DNA of 64,000 nt from Acidobacteriota bacterium. GTDB lineage: Bacteria > Acidobacteriota > Blastocatellia > Pyrinomonadales > Pyrinomonadaceae. Under the pieces are notes generated by a model. The model saw only the letters and a program-made list of their open reading frames with translations. It was not told the DNA's origin and did not search any database. Every line of letters starts with the position of its first letter. The first letter of the stretch is position 1. Shown piece by piece: positions 28,025-36,565 of this stretch. The stretch is taken from NCBI GenBank assembly GCA_019639195.1, contig JAHBSI010000001.1:992001-1056000 (forward strand), written 5' to 3'. The position numbers and the translations under genes are program-made.

Positions 28025-29077
28025 ATGAGAGTTTTAATTGCCGTCATCATCACGCTTGTAGCCTTTTCCACTGTATTTCCGCAGGAGACGCCGCTGACGC
28101 AAGCCGAATTCGTCAAGATGCTCTATACGCTCCAGAAGGATCCCGCCGAGCGTGGACGGATCGTCGAGGCTTTACGGAAACGCGGCATCGCTTTTGAAGT
28201 GACGGACGGCATCCGCAGTTTTACAAGAACAAAGGCGGGCAATGACGAGGAGCTTAGGCGTGCCCTTGACGAGGCCGGACGCCGCCGACTGGATCCGCAA
28301 AGTTCGCAGCTGCCTTCCGTTAAGGAATCGAGCGATCTGCTTGAAAGAGCTCGGACCAATACGATGGCGGCTGTCGGCGATATGCCGGACTTTGTCGTAA
28401 AACAGCTGATCCAGCGGGCGATGGCGTATGCGGGAACAAATACTTACCGTACGCTCGACCGGCTCGTTGTCGGCGTCAGTTACCGCTCGACCGGTGAGGA
28501 AGACTATCGCCTACTCTCCATAAACGGCGTAACTCAGACCGACCCGAAACCCCAGAGCTCGTATTCTCAGGCCGGCGGGACGAGTTCGACCGGCGAATTC
28601 GTAAACGTGCTCGCAACTATCTTCAATCCTGAGAATGAGGCGAAATTTCAAGTTCTTGACACTGACCAGATCGATATGCGGAAAACCGTCGTTTACGAAT
28701 TTGCTGTCGCGCAGGACAAGGCGCGGCAACGCGTAACGGCCGGCACGCTCTCGACCGATCAGGCGATCACCGGAATGCATGGAAAGATCTGGGTCGATCG
28801 CGACACGGCCCGTGTGCTGCGTATCGAGAGCGAAGCGACCGACCTTCCGCCCGGATTCATCGTCACGGCAGCTCGGCGCATCATTGACTATGGCTGGGTT
28901 ACGATAAACGGCGAAAAGTATCTATTGCCGTCAAGATCGGACGTGCGTCTGACCTCTCGGAGCGATGGCAAGCTCTTCGATACACGAAACACGATCTTGT
29001 TCAAGGATTATCAGAAGTACGGAACCGACGTTGTTATCACGGATGATGACGTGAAAGAGGAAGCGGCACCGCAGTAA
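28025..29077 (+). CDS. secreted protein of unknown function
   Basis: A 350-residue protein from the ATG at 28025 with a signal peptide (about 1-20, ending STVFPQ). The N-terminal third is charged and helical. The C-terminal half has strands of the form GKIWVDRDTARVLRIE and INGEKYLLPSRSD. This resembles the beta-sheet lipoprotein-carrier-like domain found in many uncharacterised acidobacterial secreted proteins. I do not recognise a named family. It probably acts in the periplasm. Confidence 0.8.
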   Translation: MRVLIAVIITLVAFSTVFPQETPLTQAEFVKMLYTLQKDPAERGRIVEALRKRGIAFEVTDGIRSFTRTKAGNDEELRRALDEAGRRRLDPQSSQLPSVKESSDLLERARTNTMAAVGDMPDFVVKQLIQRAMAYAGTNTYRTLDRLVVGVSYRSTGEEDYRLLSINGVTQTDPKPQSSYSQAGGTSSTGEFVNVLATIFNPENEAKFQVLDTDQIDMRKTVVYEFAVAQDKARQRVTAGTLSTDQAITGMHGKIWVDRDTARVLRIESEATDLPPGFIVTAARRIIDYGWVTINGEKYLLPSRSDVRLTSRSDGKLFDTRNTILFKDYQKYGTDVVITDDDVKEEAAPQ

Positions 29078-29097
29078 AGAGCGGCTTCTGGCAGGGT

Positions 29098-29241
29098 TTA
29101 TCTTGTAGCGTAGTATGCTCCGGCCGCAACGACGCCGAGCCAGACGAGGCCTTTGCCGAGAAAGAAGAGGAATGCGATGATCCCGACACGCTTGGTCCAC
29201 TTTCGTGCAGGGCAGGTCAGTTTCTCCTTTGAATCGCTCAT
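29098..29241 (-). CDS. 47-residue single-span membrane protein (KWxKRxG family)
   Basis: A short gene on the minus strand, reading from an ATG at 29241 to a TAA at 29098. The protein starts MSDSKEKLTCPARKWTKRVG and continues with one hydrophobic helix (about 20-43: IIAFLFFLGKGLVWL then VVAAGAYY). The C-P-x-x-K-W-x-K-R pattern followed by a helix with F-F-L-x-K-G is one I recall from tiny conserved proteins often mislabelled as alanyl-tRNA synthetase. It diverges from the dipeptidase gene, with only 25 bases between the starts. The function is unknown. Confidence 0.65.
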   Translation of the reverse strand: MSDSKEKLTCPARKWTKRVGIIAFLFFLGKGLVWLGVVAAGAYYATR

Positions 29242-29266
29242 CGTGTTCTTAGAATACTGGTTTCAA

Positions 29267-29989
29267 ATGGGCTTTTCAAAGCAACGAGCTTCTGCGTACC
29301 GACTTTTTGCGCCATCGTTTGTGCGGACGTTTGCACTTGCCCTCTTGTGCTTTATCCTATTTGTCGGCGTTCGGGCACAGAACGGCCCGCCGCACGAAGA
29401 AGATAAGCGAGAGGCCGATCTGGTAGAACTCACAAAACTAAGCAAAACCATCAAGCTCGATATTCGTTACGCCCGCACGGACAATTTCACCGGACAGGCC
29501 GTTTATCCGGAAGCACGCGCGTTCCTGCAAAGAGACGCCGCAAAGGCACTTCTAAAGGTTCACAAGAAGCTCAAAAAAGAAGGCCTCGGCCTCGTCATTT
29601 TTGACGGCTATCGGCCGTGGTCGATCACCAAACTCTTTTGGGATGTCGTAAAGCTCGAGGAACGCAAGTATGTCGCCGATCCCGCCAAAGGTTCGAAGCA
29701 CAATCGCGGATGCGCCGTCGATCTGAGCATCTACGACCTCAAGACCGGCAGGCCCGTCCCGATGCCCTCCGATTTCGATGAGTTCACCGAACGTGCCTCA
29801 CCGGATTACACAGGCGGAACCGACGAAGAACGCGCAAACCGCGAAAAACTTCGCAGTCTGATGGAAGCCGTCGGCTTCACCGTCAACCCCAACGAATGGT
29901 GGCACTTCGACTACAAGGACTGGCAGTCCTACGCCATCTACGACATCCCCTTCGACGAGATCGGCAACCACAAAAAGAACCCAAAATAG
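29267..29989 (+). CDS. D-alanyl-D-alanine dipeptidase (VanX/DdpX-like)
   Basis: A 240-residue protein from the ATG at 29267 with a signal peptide (about 15-38, ending VRAQ). Zinc ligands are those of the M15D family: SKHNRGCAVDLS (SxHxxGxAxD) and EWWHFDY, with the substrate-binding DGYRPW upstream. It cleaves D-Ala-D-Ala dipeptide from peptidoglycan turnover. Secretion and the absence of VanA/VanH genes point to cell-wall recycling rather than vancomycin resistance. Confidence 0.92.
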   Translation: MGFSKQRASAYRLFAPSFVRTFALALLCFILFVGVRAQNGPPHEEDKREADLVELTKLSKTIKLDIRYARTDNFTGQAVYPEARAFLQRDAAKALLKVHKKLKKEGLGLVIFDGYRPWSITKLFWDVVKLEERKYVADPAKGSKHNRGCAVDLSIYDLKTGRPVPMPSDFDEFTERASPDYTGGTDEERANREKLRSLMEAVGFTVNPNEWWHFDYKDWQSYAIYDIPFDEIGNHKKNPK

Positions 29990-30045
29990 GCATTGCTTGT
30001 TCTTCTCGCTATTCAAGGATTGTCGCTCCCCCAGAGCCGCGGAAT

Positions 30046-30196
30046 TTGCTTTCATTCGTGCGTTCGTGCATTCGTGGCTACCCAGCCTTTGCGGCCTTTG
30101 CGGCCTTTGCGGAAAGCTTTGCGTTCTTTGCGGTTCTCTCTTTTTTGGACTAGAGCCGAATCGAATATGTCGCTCCTACGGAGCTCCGCAGGAGCG
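30046..30196. repeat. dispersed intergenic repeat (ctttgcgg tandem) with an adjoining palindrome
   Basis: The segment contains cgtgcattcgtggcta, then three direct repeats of the 9-mer ctttgcggc, then gctttgcgttctttgcggttctct. The same string order occurs again at about 48994-49070. Immediately downstream lies a palindrome CGCTCCT / AGGAGCG (30171-30196), which also has relatives in the 48.7-49.3 kb field. No gene is seen here. Confidence 0.75.
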
Positions 30197-30261
30197 TGAT
30201 GTTTGCAGCCGTCGATGATCTCATTTTTCAGGCCGCGAAAGAGAAAGGCGAAATGAAAGCG

Positions 30262-32088
30262 TCAATCGCACATCCAGCGGCCGTTGATGCGTTTTGCAAA
30301 AGCTCCGTCGCTGCCCGCACGCCCTTGCGAACATTCGCCTCCGCGGCGGCAATCCTTGCAATAGACGAATGCTCCGTCTGAGACGGGCGGCCGGCCGTCG
30401 GCACCGCGTGCCCATTTCTGAATGTCGTTGAACGTGATGTTCGGGTCGTATTGAAAGAGCCCGTCGGTGAGTTCGACATTGTAGCCGAAACGGTTCGGCT
30501 GGCCATCGATACGGGTGTTGCCAGAGCCTTCCGGCAAGCGGCCGGTCTGGAACATCATTCTGCCGCCCTGCATATTCGGCCGACGTGCGAACTGCCCCGA
30601 CGAATCTTTGCAGGCAAAGATGCGCGAATCGTAGCAGAAGCGATCGCCGGTTGATGTGATCATCACGCCGGGGTCGGCCTTGATGGTGTCGGCGGCGAAC
30701 CAGTTGCCGGTCGAGATGAAGTTCGCCGAGCCGTGCAGTTCGATCGGGTCAGCGAAGATGCTGCCGACCATAATGAGATTCACATTCGTGATCATTCCGG
30801 CCGGGTTTGTGTACAATGAGCGTTTACCGCGTTCGGAGCCGGAGTTGATGACGGTAAGGGAGCCGAGGGTGTCGATGTTGAGGAAAGTTCCGCCGACCGC
30901 AGAACCGTAATCATAGCCGCCGCCAAAGCTCTGCTGAACGAGCATCGAACCAGCGGCCTTCACTCGAATGCCGTCGCCCGGACCGTTCGACGCGATGTAG
31001 GAAAAGACCGTATTTGCGATCGTCCAGTCGGTGTTGTACGTGTCGATCCAGATGCCGGTCTTGTTGTTTACAAAGAAGCCGTGATCGACCTTTATGTAGT
31101 CGAAATGCCAGGTCTTGCACACCTGTTCGTTCGACTTGCAGTTCTCGTCGTTGACGTTGTGAACGTAGATGCCTTTGTCGAAATCCTGAAACGTGATGTT
31201 CTCGAATTTGAAGCCCTGGCTTGAGTTCGGAGATTCGCGGCCGGTGCGTGCGTCCTTTGCCCACATCCCGTAGCCTTCGATGCCGTAAGTGCCGGTCGAG
31301 TCGCGTTTTGCTTCGGCCAAAAGAGCGGAATTGCCCATCAGTTCGAGGTCCTTGACCGTGACCTGATTCGTGCATCCGCCGATGCGAAAGATCGTCTGGT
31401 TCGGATGCCGAAGCCGAATTCTCGTCGGGCTGAAACGCCACGGAAGATTCGAGTTTGCGATAGAAAGGTTCGAGCCCGCACCGATTATATTCAGTCCGGA
31501 AGTGAGCGTGATCGCCTGATAATTCGGGTCGCGACGAACGCCGTCGAGCGTGCCGACAACGTAGTCTCCGTCAGGTACGCGCAAGGTTCCGCCCTGTCGC
31601 GAAGAGATGTATTGGATCGCGTTGCGAAACGTCGAGGTGTAGTCTTTCGGCTCCTGAAACTCGTATTTGCCGAGCTGAGTTCGGGTCACGGGCCGAAAAT
31701 CCTTCAGGTTGTAGAAGCCCGTGTTCTCGTTGGTCGGATACCAAAGATAGCTCGTGTCGTTCGTAAGCTTGACCTCGTACATCGGCTCCGGGCCTTCGAA
31801 ACACCAGCGGCCGATGCCGTTCGTGTAGGTCTTGTTGCCTTCGCGTACGTCGCTGCCGTCGCAAGGGGAAAGCCCGGTCGCCTTCTGCCGCAAATTCGTG
31901 CCCGCGACATAGACCTCGACCATATTCTTCGAACCGGTGCTCGGCAGATATGTGATCGGACAAGTCCCGCTAATATCGGCCTCAAGCGTGAAAGAATAGC
32001 CCTCGTACTTGTTCTGTGCGGAGGCAAGAACGGCACTCGTCAGGACGATCAGGGCAAATACGGCGGCGAACGTTTTATATCTGGACAT
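30262..32088 (-). CDS. secreted right-handed beta-helix protein
   Basis: A 608-residue protein from the ATG at 32088 with a signal peptide (about 1-25, ending SAVLASAQ). After a 130-residue N-terminal domain, residues 140-470 show the short-strand periodicity of a pectate-lyase-type beta-helix (GGTLRVPDGDYVVG, LNIIGAGSNLSI, NITFQDFDKGIYVHN). It ends in a Cys-containing tail (CKDCRRGGECSQG). Many such proteins bind or cleave polysaccharides, but no catalytic triad can be assigned. A GGAG ribosome binding site is 12 bases before the ATG. Confidence 0.8.
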   Translation of the reverse strand: MSRYKTFAAVFALIVLTSAVLASAQNKYEGYSFTLEADISGTCPITYLPSTGSKNMVEVYVAGTNLRQKATGLSPCDGSDVREGNKTYTNGIGRWCFEGPEPMYEVKLTNDTSYLWYPTNENTGFYNLKDFRPVTRTQLGKYEFQEPKDYTSTFRNAIQYISSRQGGTLRVPDGDYVVGTLDGVRRDPNYQAITLTSGLNIIGAGSNLSIANSNLPWRFSPTRIRLRHPNQTIFRIGGCTNQVTVKDLELMGNSALLAEAKRDSTGTYGIEGYGMWAKDARTGRESPNSSQGFKFENITFQDFDKGIYVHNVNDENCKSNEQVCKTWHFDYIKVDHGFFVNNKTGIWIDTYNTDWTIANTVFSYIASNGPGDGIRVKAAGSMLVQQSFGGGYDYGSAVGGTFLNIDTLGSLTVINSGSERGKRSLYTNPAGMITNVNLIMVGSIFADPIELHGSANFISTGNWFAADTIKADPGVMITSTGDRFCYDSRIFACKDSSGQFARRPNMQGGRMMFQTGRLPEGSGNTRIDGQPNRFGYNVELTDGLFQYDPNITFNDIQKWARGADGRPPVSDGAFVYCKDCRRGGECSQGRAGSDGAFAKRINGRWMCD

Positions 32089-32269
32089 CAAGCGAAAATA
32101 CTCCTTTTTTTCATCAGCGGACGCGAATTTCGTCGTCCAATTTCTCTTTTTGCTATACTCAACAAAATATCACATACGACGATCTTAATTGTCAGCAAGA
32201 CGACGGACGAGCACGTTAATGTGCGGCAGTTGAGACGCGTAGAATTTAGTTTCTCAGATCAAAAAACAT

Positions 32270-33781
32270 ATGACCGAACCGATCTTAGTAGCAAAAACAA
32301 AAGAGAGCGAATATTTCCTTCTGCCGCAGATGGCGAATCGTCACGGCGTTATCACCGGTGCGACGGGAACGGGTAAGACCGTGACCTTGCAGCGGCTTGC
32401 CGAGGGATTCAGCAAACGCGGCGTGCCTGTTTTCATGGCCGATATCAAGGGTGACCTGACGGGCGTGACGCAGCCCGGCGGCGGAAATGCGAAGGTTGAC
32501 GAGCGGAACACGCTGCTTGGCATTACGCCGGAATTCCAGGGCTTTACTGCGACGCTCTGGGATGTTTTCGGCAAACAGGGAACTCCGCTGCGTGCGACAG
32601 TTTCCGAAATGGGGCCGCTGCTTCTTGCTCGCCTGCTTGACCTGAACGACACGCAGGAAGGCGTGCTCGCGATCGCATTCAAATATGCTGACGACAACGG
32701 GATGCTGCTGCTCGACCTCAAAGACCTTCAGGCGCTGATGCGTTGGGTTGGCGAGAACGCGGCCGAGCTTACGACACAGTACGGAAATGTATCTGCGGCG
32801 TCGGTGGGTGCGATCCAACGCGGCCTTCTTCAGCTCGAAGAACAGGGCGGCTCGATCTTTTTTGGTGAGCCCGCCGTAAAGCTCGACGATTTTATCCAGA
32901 CGGTCTCGGGCAAGGGCGTGCTTAATCTGCTCGCCGCGGACCAGCTTATCAACGCGCCGAAGCTCTATTCGACATTTCTGCTTTGGCTGCTGAGCGAGCT
33001 TTTCGAATCGCTGCCGGAAGCAGGCGATCTCGACAAGCCAAAGCTCGTCTTCTTTTTTGACGAAGCACACCTATTGTTCACGGACGCGCCTTCGGCCCTG
33101 ATCGAAAAGGTCGAGCAGGTCGTGCGGCTCATCCGTTCGAAAGGCGTCGGCGTTTATTTCGTTACGCAGAATCCGGCGGACATCCCTGAAAAGGTTCTCG
33201 CGCAGCTCGGCAATCGCGTCCAGCACGCACTGCGCGCATACACGCCGCAGGAACAGAAAGGCGTGAAGGCCGCCGCAACGTCCTTTCGTGAGAATCCGAA
33301 GATCGACACGGAAAAAACGATCACGGAACTCGGCGTCGGCGAAGTGCTGATCTCGACGCTCGATGAAAAGGGAATTCCGACCATCGTTGACCGCGCTTTC
33401 GTCATTCCGCCGGAAGGCCACATCGGGCCGATCACCGAAGAACAGCGGCAGCAGCTGATGGCGAACTCGCTTGTTGCGGGTGTCTATGACACGCCGGTCG
33501 ATCGTGAGTCTGCTTTTGAGATGCTGACCGCAAAGGCTGAGGCAAAATCTCAGGCACAAGCTGCCGCCCAAGCCGAGGTTGACGCTGCCAAGGCGGCAAA
33601 AGAACAGGAGAAAGCTGAACGTGCGGCCGCTCGTGCTCCCGACACGATGTGGGAATCGATCGGCAAATCTGCCGCCCGTTCCGCAAGCTCTTCGATCGGC
33701 CGTCAGATCGGCAACACGATCGTCCGAGGGGTGCTCGGCAGCATCTTTGGCGGCGGAAAAAAGAAAGGCAGCTGGTTCTAG
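32270..33781 (+). CDS. HerA/FtsK-like ATPase of the DUF853 (YjgR) family
   Basis: A 503-residue protein. Walker A is [10 protein letters not shown] near residue 28; [11 protein letters not shown] follows, and Walker B is [12 protein letters not shown]. The C-terminus (about 420-503) has an Ala/Glu/Lys helix and a Gly-rich [10 protein letters not shown] end typical of YjgR-like proteins. HerA-type ATPases form hexamers that move DNA, but YjgR itself has no settled role. No NurA-like nuclease gene is adjacent. Confidence 0.92.
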   Translation: MTEPILVAKTKESEYFLLPQMANRHGVITGATGTGKTVTLQRLAEGFSKRGVPVFMADIKGDLTGVTQPGGGNAKVDERNTLLGITPEFQGFTATLWDVFGKQGTPLRATVSEMGPLLLARLLDLNDTQEGVLAIAFKYADDNGMLLLDLKDLQALMRWVGENAAELTTQYGNVSAASVGAIQRGLLQLEEQGGSIFFGEPAVKLDDFIQTVSGKGVLNLLAADQLINAPKLYSTFLLWLLSELFESLPEAGDLDKPKLVFFFDEAHLLFTDAPSALIEKVEQVVRLIRSKGVGVYFVTQNPADIPEKVLAQLGNRVQHALRAYTPQEQKGVKAAATSFRENPKIDTEKTITELGVGEVLISTLDEKGIPTIVDRAFVIPPEGHIGPITEEQRQQLMANSLVAGVYDTPVDRESAFEMLTAKAEAKSQAQAAAQAEVDAAKAAKEQEKAERAAARAPDTMWESIGKSAARSASSSIGRQIGNTIVRGVLGSIFGGGKKKGSWF

Positions 33782-33812
33782 GGCGTGGCCGGCTGCGTTC
33801 GTTTAGACGCGC

Positions 33813-34988
33813 CTAATACAGCAGATATTTACTGCGGATCGAGCGGAACTCCTCAAGCCGAGGCTGCCACGCGGCCTCGATCTCCCGAAGGGCGACACCG
33901 TTCTCGATGGCTTTGCGGATCTTGTCCGTGCCGCAAATGACGTCGAACGGGTTCTTATCGAACTCGTATTCGTACGCATTCTGCCGCCATTGGAATTTTT
34001 CCGGATACATCTCGTAAGCAGTCTGCGTCATCGCGATGCCGAGCACTACGGGCGTGAACGCATCGCGGTCGGTGATGTGTATCTGGACACCGCCGCAGGT
34101 CTGGCCCGCGAACTCACAGAATGTCGGGCGAAAGTAACATTCGCGGAATGCAACGCCGGGAATATCGAGTTCGCGGAGGCGAGCGGCCCATTCGTAGGGC
34201 CTTATGAAAGGCGCACCGTTTACAAAGAACGGCAGTGTGGTGCCCCGGCCTTCGCTTAGTTCCGTGCCTTCGAGATGAACGGTCGCCGGGAAAACGATGC
34301 AGGTATCTACGTCCGGAATGTTCGGCGACGGCAGTATCCACGGCAAGCCCGTTTCATCGCCCCACATTTCGCGGTTCCAATTCTCCATCTTTACGACCTC
34401 GAGGTCGCAGCCGATTCCAAAATGCTCGTTGAACATCACCGCGAGTTCGCCGATCGTCAATCCGTGACGGGTCGGCAGCTCGAATTGTCCAACGAATGAG
34501 AAGAATTCCGGTTCGGTGATATTTCCTTCGACCGAGATGCCGTTGATCGGGTTCGGCCTGTCGCAGACGATTACGCGCTTGCCGTACTTCTTCGCAGCAC
34601 GCATACAGTTCGCCATCGTGTAGATAAATGTGTAAATACGGCAGCCGACGTCCTGGAGGTCGATGACGATGTCGTCAACATCGACGAGCATCTCTTCTTT
34701 TGGTTCGCGGACCTCGCTGTAGAGCGAATAGACCATCAGGCCCGTGTGTTTATCGCGGGCGTGCGGCGTTTCGATCATATTGTATTGAACATCGCCGCGA
34801 ATGCCGTGCTGCGGGCCGAAGAGTGCGGTCAGTTCAATGTCCGGATGTTCGTAAAAAACATCTGCGGTGTGACGAAAGGTGTCGGGAAGCACAGATGCCT
34901 GGTTACAGACAAGCGCGACGCGACGCGCTTCGATCATTTCAAGGCGACTTCCCGTAAGGGCTTCGATGCCAAGTATTGTTCTCTGCAT
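33813..34988 (-). CDS. exo-beta-N-acetylmuramidase NamZ-like protein (DUF1343)
   Basis: A 391-residue protein. Conserved DUF1343 blocks are visible: ALVCNQAS, LFGPQHGIRG, VYSLYSEVREP, VDDIVIDLQDVGCRIYTF, DRPNPI and PSPNIPD. NamZ removes N-acetylmuramic acid from the non-reducing end of peptidoglycan fragments during cell-wall recycling. No signal peptide is present, so it may work in the cytoplasm or need a further upstream start. It neighbours the HerA-like gene (convergent). Confidence 0.9.
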   Translation of the reverse strand: MQRTILGIEALTGSRLEMIEARRVALVCNQASVLPDTFRHTADVFYEHPDIELTALFGPQHGIRGDVQYNMIETPHARDKHTGLMVYSLYSEVREPKEEMLVDVDDIVIDLQDVGCRIYTFIYTMANCMRAAKKYGKRVIVCDRPNPINGISVEGNITEPEFFSFVGQFELPTRHGLTIGELAVMFNEHFGIGCDLEVVKMENWNREMWGDETGLPWILPSPNIPDVDTCIVFPATVHLEGTELSEGRGTTLPFFVNGAPFIRPYEWAARLRELDIPGVAFRECYFRPTFCEFAGQTCGGVQIHITDRDAFTPVVLGIAMTQTAYEMYPEKFQWRQNAYEYEFDKNPFDVICGTDKIRKAIENGVALREIEAAWQPRLEEFRSIRSKYLLY

Positions 34989-35032
34989 AAAATAGGGAAA
35001 CGAAAATAGGTACTACTTTGAAAAATAGAAAA

Positions 35033-35063
35033 TGCCCGAAACACTAAAAGAGTGCTTCGGGCA
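35033..35063 (-). terminator. rho-independent terminator after the YegP-like gene
   Basis: A 13-bp stem (tgcccgaa-acact / agtg-cttcgggca, with one G-U pair) and a five-base loop are followed on the minus strand by a T-rich tract. Confidence 0.88.
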
Positions 35064-35123
35064 TCAGCTGAGATATCGGTCGATTTTAGATTACGTGTGA
35101 TCAAAAGGATCCTCGGATCGTAC

Positions 35124-35456
35124 TTAGGTAAGATCGCTGGTCTCGGCGTCCGGAGCGTTCTTTTTAACGGATTCGATGCCGTTATCGCGGCCCGATTCGC
35201 TCTTGTACATCTCGCTGCTGCCGATTATCTGACCGTTGCCTGCTTTCAGGTTAAAGAAGAAATCGCCCTTTGCAGAGGTCTTCCTTTCATACCGAGCGTC
35301 GTCAGAAGCGTTCTTCTTGACGGATGCGATGCCGTTCTCGGCCGCCGCTTTCGTCTCATACATCTCGCTTCCCAGGATCTTCTCGCCGTTGCCTGCCTTC
35401 AGGCGGAAGAAGTATTTATCATTAGTCGATCTCGCAAGTTCGAATTTGCCTGCCAT
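35124..35456 (-). CDS. YegP-family protein (two DUF1508 repeats)
   Basis: A 110-residue protein with an AAGGAGA ribosome binding site. Two tandem repeats of about 50 residues each contain YFFRLKAGNGEKILGSEMY and FFFNLKAGNGQIIGSSEMY followed by a GI-SVKKNA segment. This is the DUF1508/YegP fold. The domain has no confirmed activity; it is stress-linked in enteric bacteria. It is small, cytoplasmic and transcribed alone. Confidence 0.94.
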   Translation of the reverse strand: MAGKFELARSTNDKYFFRLKAGNGEKILGSEMYETKAAAENGIASVKKNASDDARYERKTSAKGDFFFNLKAGNGQIIGSSEMYKSESGRDNGIESVKKNAPDAETSDLT

Positions 35457-35573
35457 AAGTTCTCCTTATTCTTATAAGTTCTTCAAACACAACACATTGT
35501 GGGGAAGAGCAAGTGCGTTTTTAGGGCTCAACAATGTGTCAATTATTCTATCTCATATTTCAGAAAAGTGAAG

Positions 35574-36236
35574 TCAAAAAATGTGTCCGTCGAGCATTCT
35601 TCCCATCGAGCAAAGGCGAATGTAGAGGTCGGCGGCGGCGAGAATGATGAGCGTGATCGCGATAACACGGCTCCGATTGCGTGAAAGCCGTCGGAATCTG
35701 CCTGCCGGCCCCGAAAAAAGAGCGATCAGGCAAATGAGGAAAGAAATGCAGCTTGCAGCGAGCATCACCGTCCCGCCGCGAATGCCGAAAGAATTTTGTC
35801 CCATATTCGAGAGGAACCACATCGAACTGAACGCCGCATAGAGAAGTGCCGCGAGATAGATCACACCGACAAAGGCGAGAAGCCGCTCGACGATCAGCAG
35901 AATAAAGCAGTCGCATTCCTTGATCGCACGCCTTGCCGCGGCCAAACCGAGCAGCCAAAGAAGGAGCAAGGCAGGTGAGCCGGGCAGCCACGCGGGCATC
36001 CATCTCCAGCGTTCGCCAAGGAACGCTTGCGGCGAATCGCCGACCAATTCCGGAGCAAAGAGCGGTGAGAGATAGTTCGCCCCTCCGCCGAGGAAGTAAT
36101 AGTGGTCGGCCTGCAACATTGCCCAGATCGAGTACACAAAAAAGACCGCAACTGCCGCTAATGTTGCGAAGGAAACGGCTCGTCGGTTCTCGCCGTCGAC
36201 AAGGCTTTCGGCAGGAGAATTGTTCTGCTCATCCAT
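35574..36236 (-). CDS. multi-pass membrane protein of unknown function
   Basis: A 220-residue protein with about five hydrophobic segments (23-42, 88-100, 113-137, 152-172, 190-208). The loop ADHYYFLGGGANYLSPLFAPEL recalls a group of small membrane proteins seen beside succinate dehydrogenase genes in other phyla (YLSPFYSP pattern). There is no sdh context here and the call is tentative. A perfect inverted repeat lies 22 bases upstream of its start. Confidence 0.65.
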   Translation of the reverse strand: MDEQNNSPAESLVDGENRRAVSFATLAAVAVFFVYSIWAMLQADHYYFLGGGANYLSPLFAPELVGDSPQAFLGERWRWMPAWLPGSPALLLLWLLGLAAARRAIKECDCFILLIVERLLAFVGVIYLAALLYAAFSSMWFLSNMGQNSFGIRGGTVMLAASCISFLICLIALFSGPAGRFRRLSRNRSRVIAITLIILAAADLYIRLCSMGRMLDGHIF

Positions 36237-36257
36237 AGGCTTATCCTAGCCGACTTC

Positions 36258-36278
36258 TCCCGAAATGTCGTTTCGGGA
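36258..36278. promoter_or_regulatory. perfect inverted repeat between divergent genes
   Basis: TCCCGAAA / TTTCGGGA with a five-base spacer lies between the start of the membrane-protein gene (36236) and the plus-strand gene that begins near 36335. A TATAAT box occurs at 36308-36313. The palindrome is a plausible operator for either promoter. Confidence 0.45.
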
Positions 36279-36334
36279 AATCACTTCAATTTCGCAAAGA
36301 GCGAGTGTATAATTCGCATCGACAAGACGAGAAC

Positions 36335-36565
36335 GTGGGCAAGAGGATCTACAACAAGCTCTCATGGCTCAACGAGCTGCCTCGCGAAGAAGCGGTGTAT
36401 GTCTTTACGGAATGCAGCGGTTCGCAGGCGTGGGCCGAAGCAATGGCGGATGCACGGCCGTTCCCGATGCTCGAACAGCTTTTTACGCAAGCCGAAGAGC
36501 TCTTCGGCAGCCAAGGTTTTGAGAACGTCGAGAAGCGGCTCGTTTCTGTGCTCGAACGGCGTTGA
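36335..36565 (+). CDS. short protein resembling the N-terminal half of OHCU decarboxylase
   Basis: About 76 residues from a GTG at 36335; an earlier GTG at 36305 is possible but overlaps a TATAAT box. The sequence LNELPREEAVYVFTECSGSQAWAEAMADARPF matches the opening helix bundle of 2-oxo-4-hydroxy-4-carboxy-5-ureidoimidazoline decarboxylase-like proteins. The usual second half, with the catalytic histidine and the AHPRIG region, is missing. It is either a truncated remnant or a small stand-alone form. Its stop overlaps the next ATG (TGATG). Confidence 0.55.
   Translation: MGKRIYNKLSWLNELPREEAVYVFTECSGSQAWAEAMADARPFPMLEQLFTQAEELFGSQGFENVEKRLVSVLERR

Noticed and set aside
31405-32376. 323-codon plus-strand frame opposite the beta-helix gene and into the HerA-like gene
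   Set aside because: It crosses two supported genes, has no recognisable motif and lacks a ribosome binding site.
32285-33070. 261-codon minus-strand frame opposite the HerA-like ATPase
   Set aside because: The ATPase has complete Walker motifs on the other strand; the antisense frame is not protein-like.
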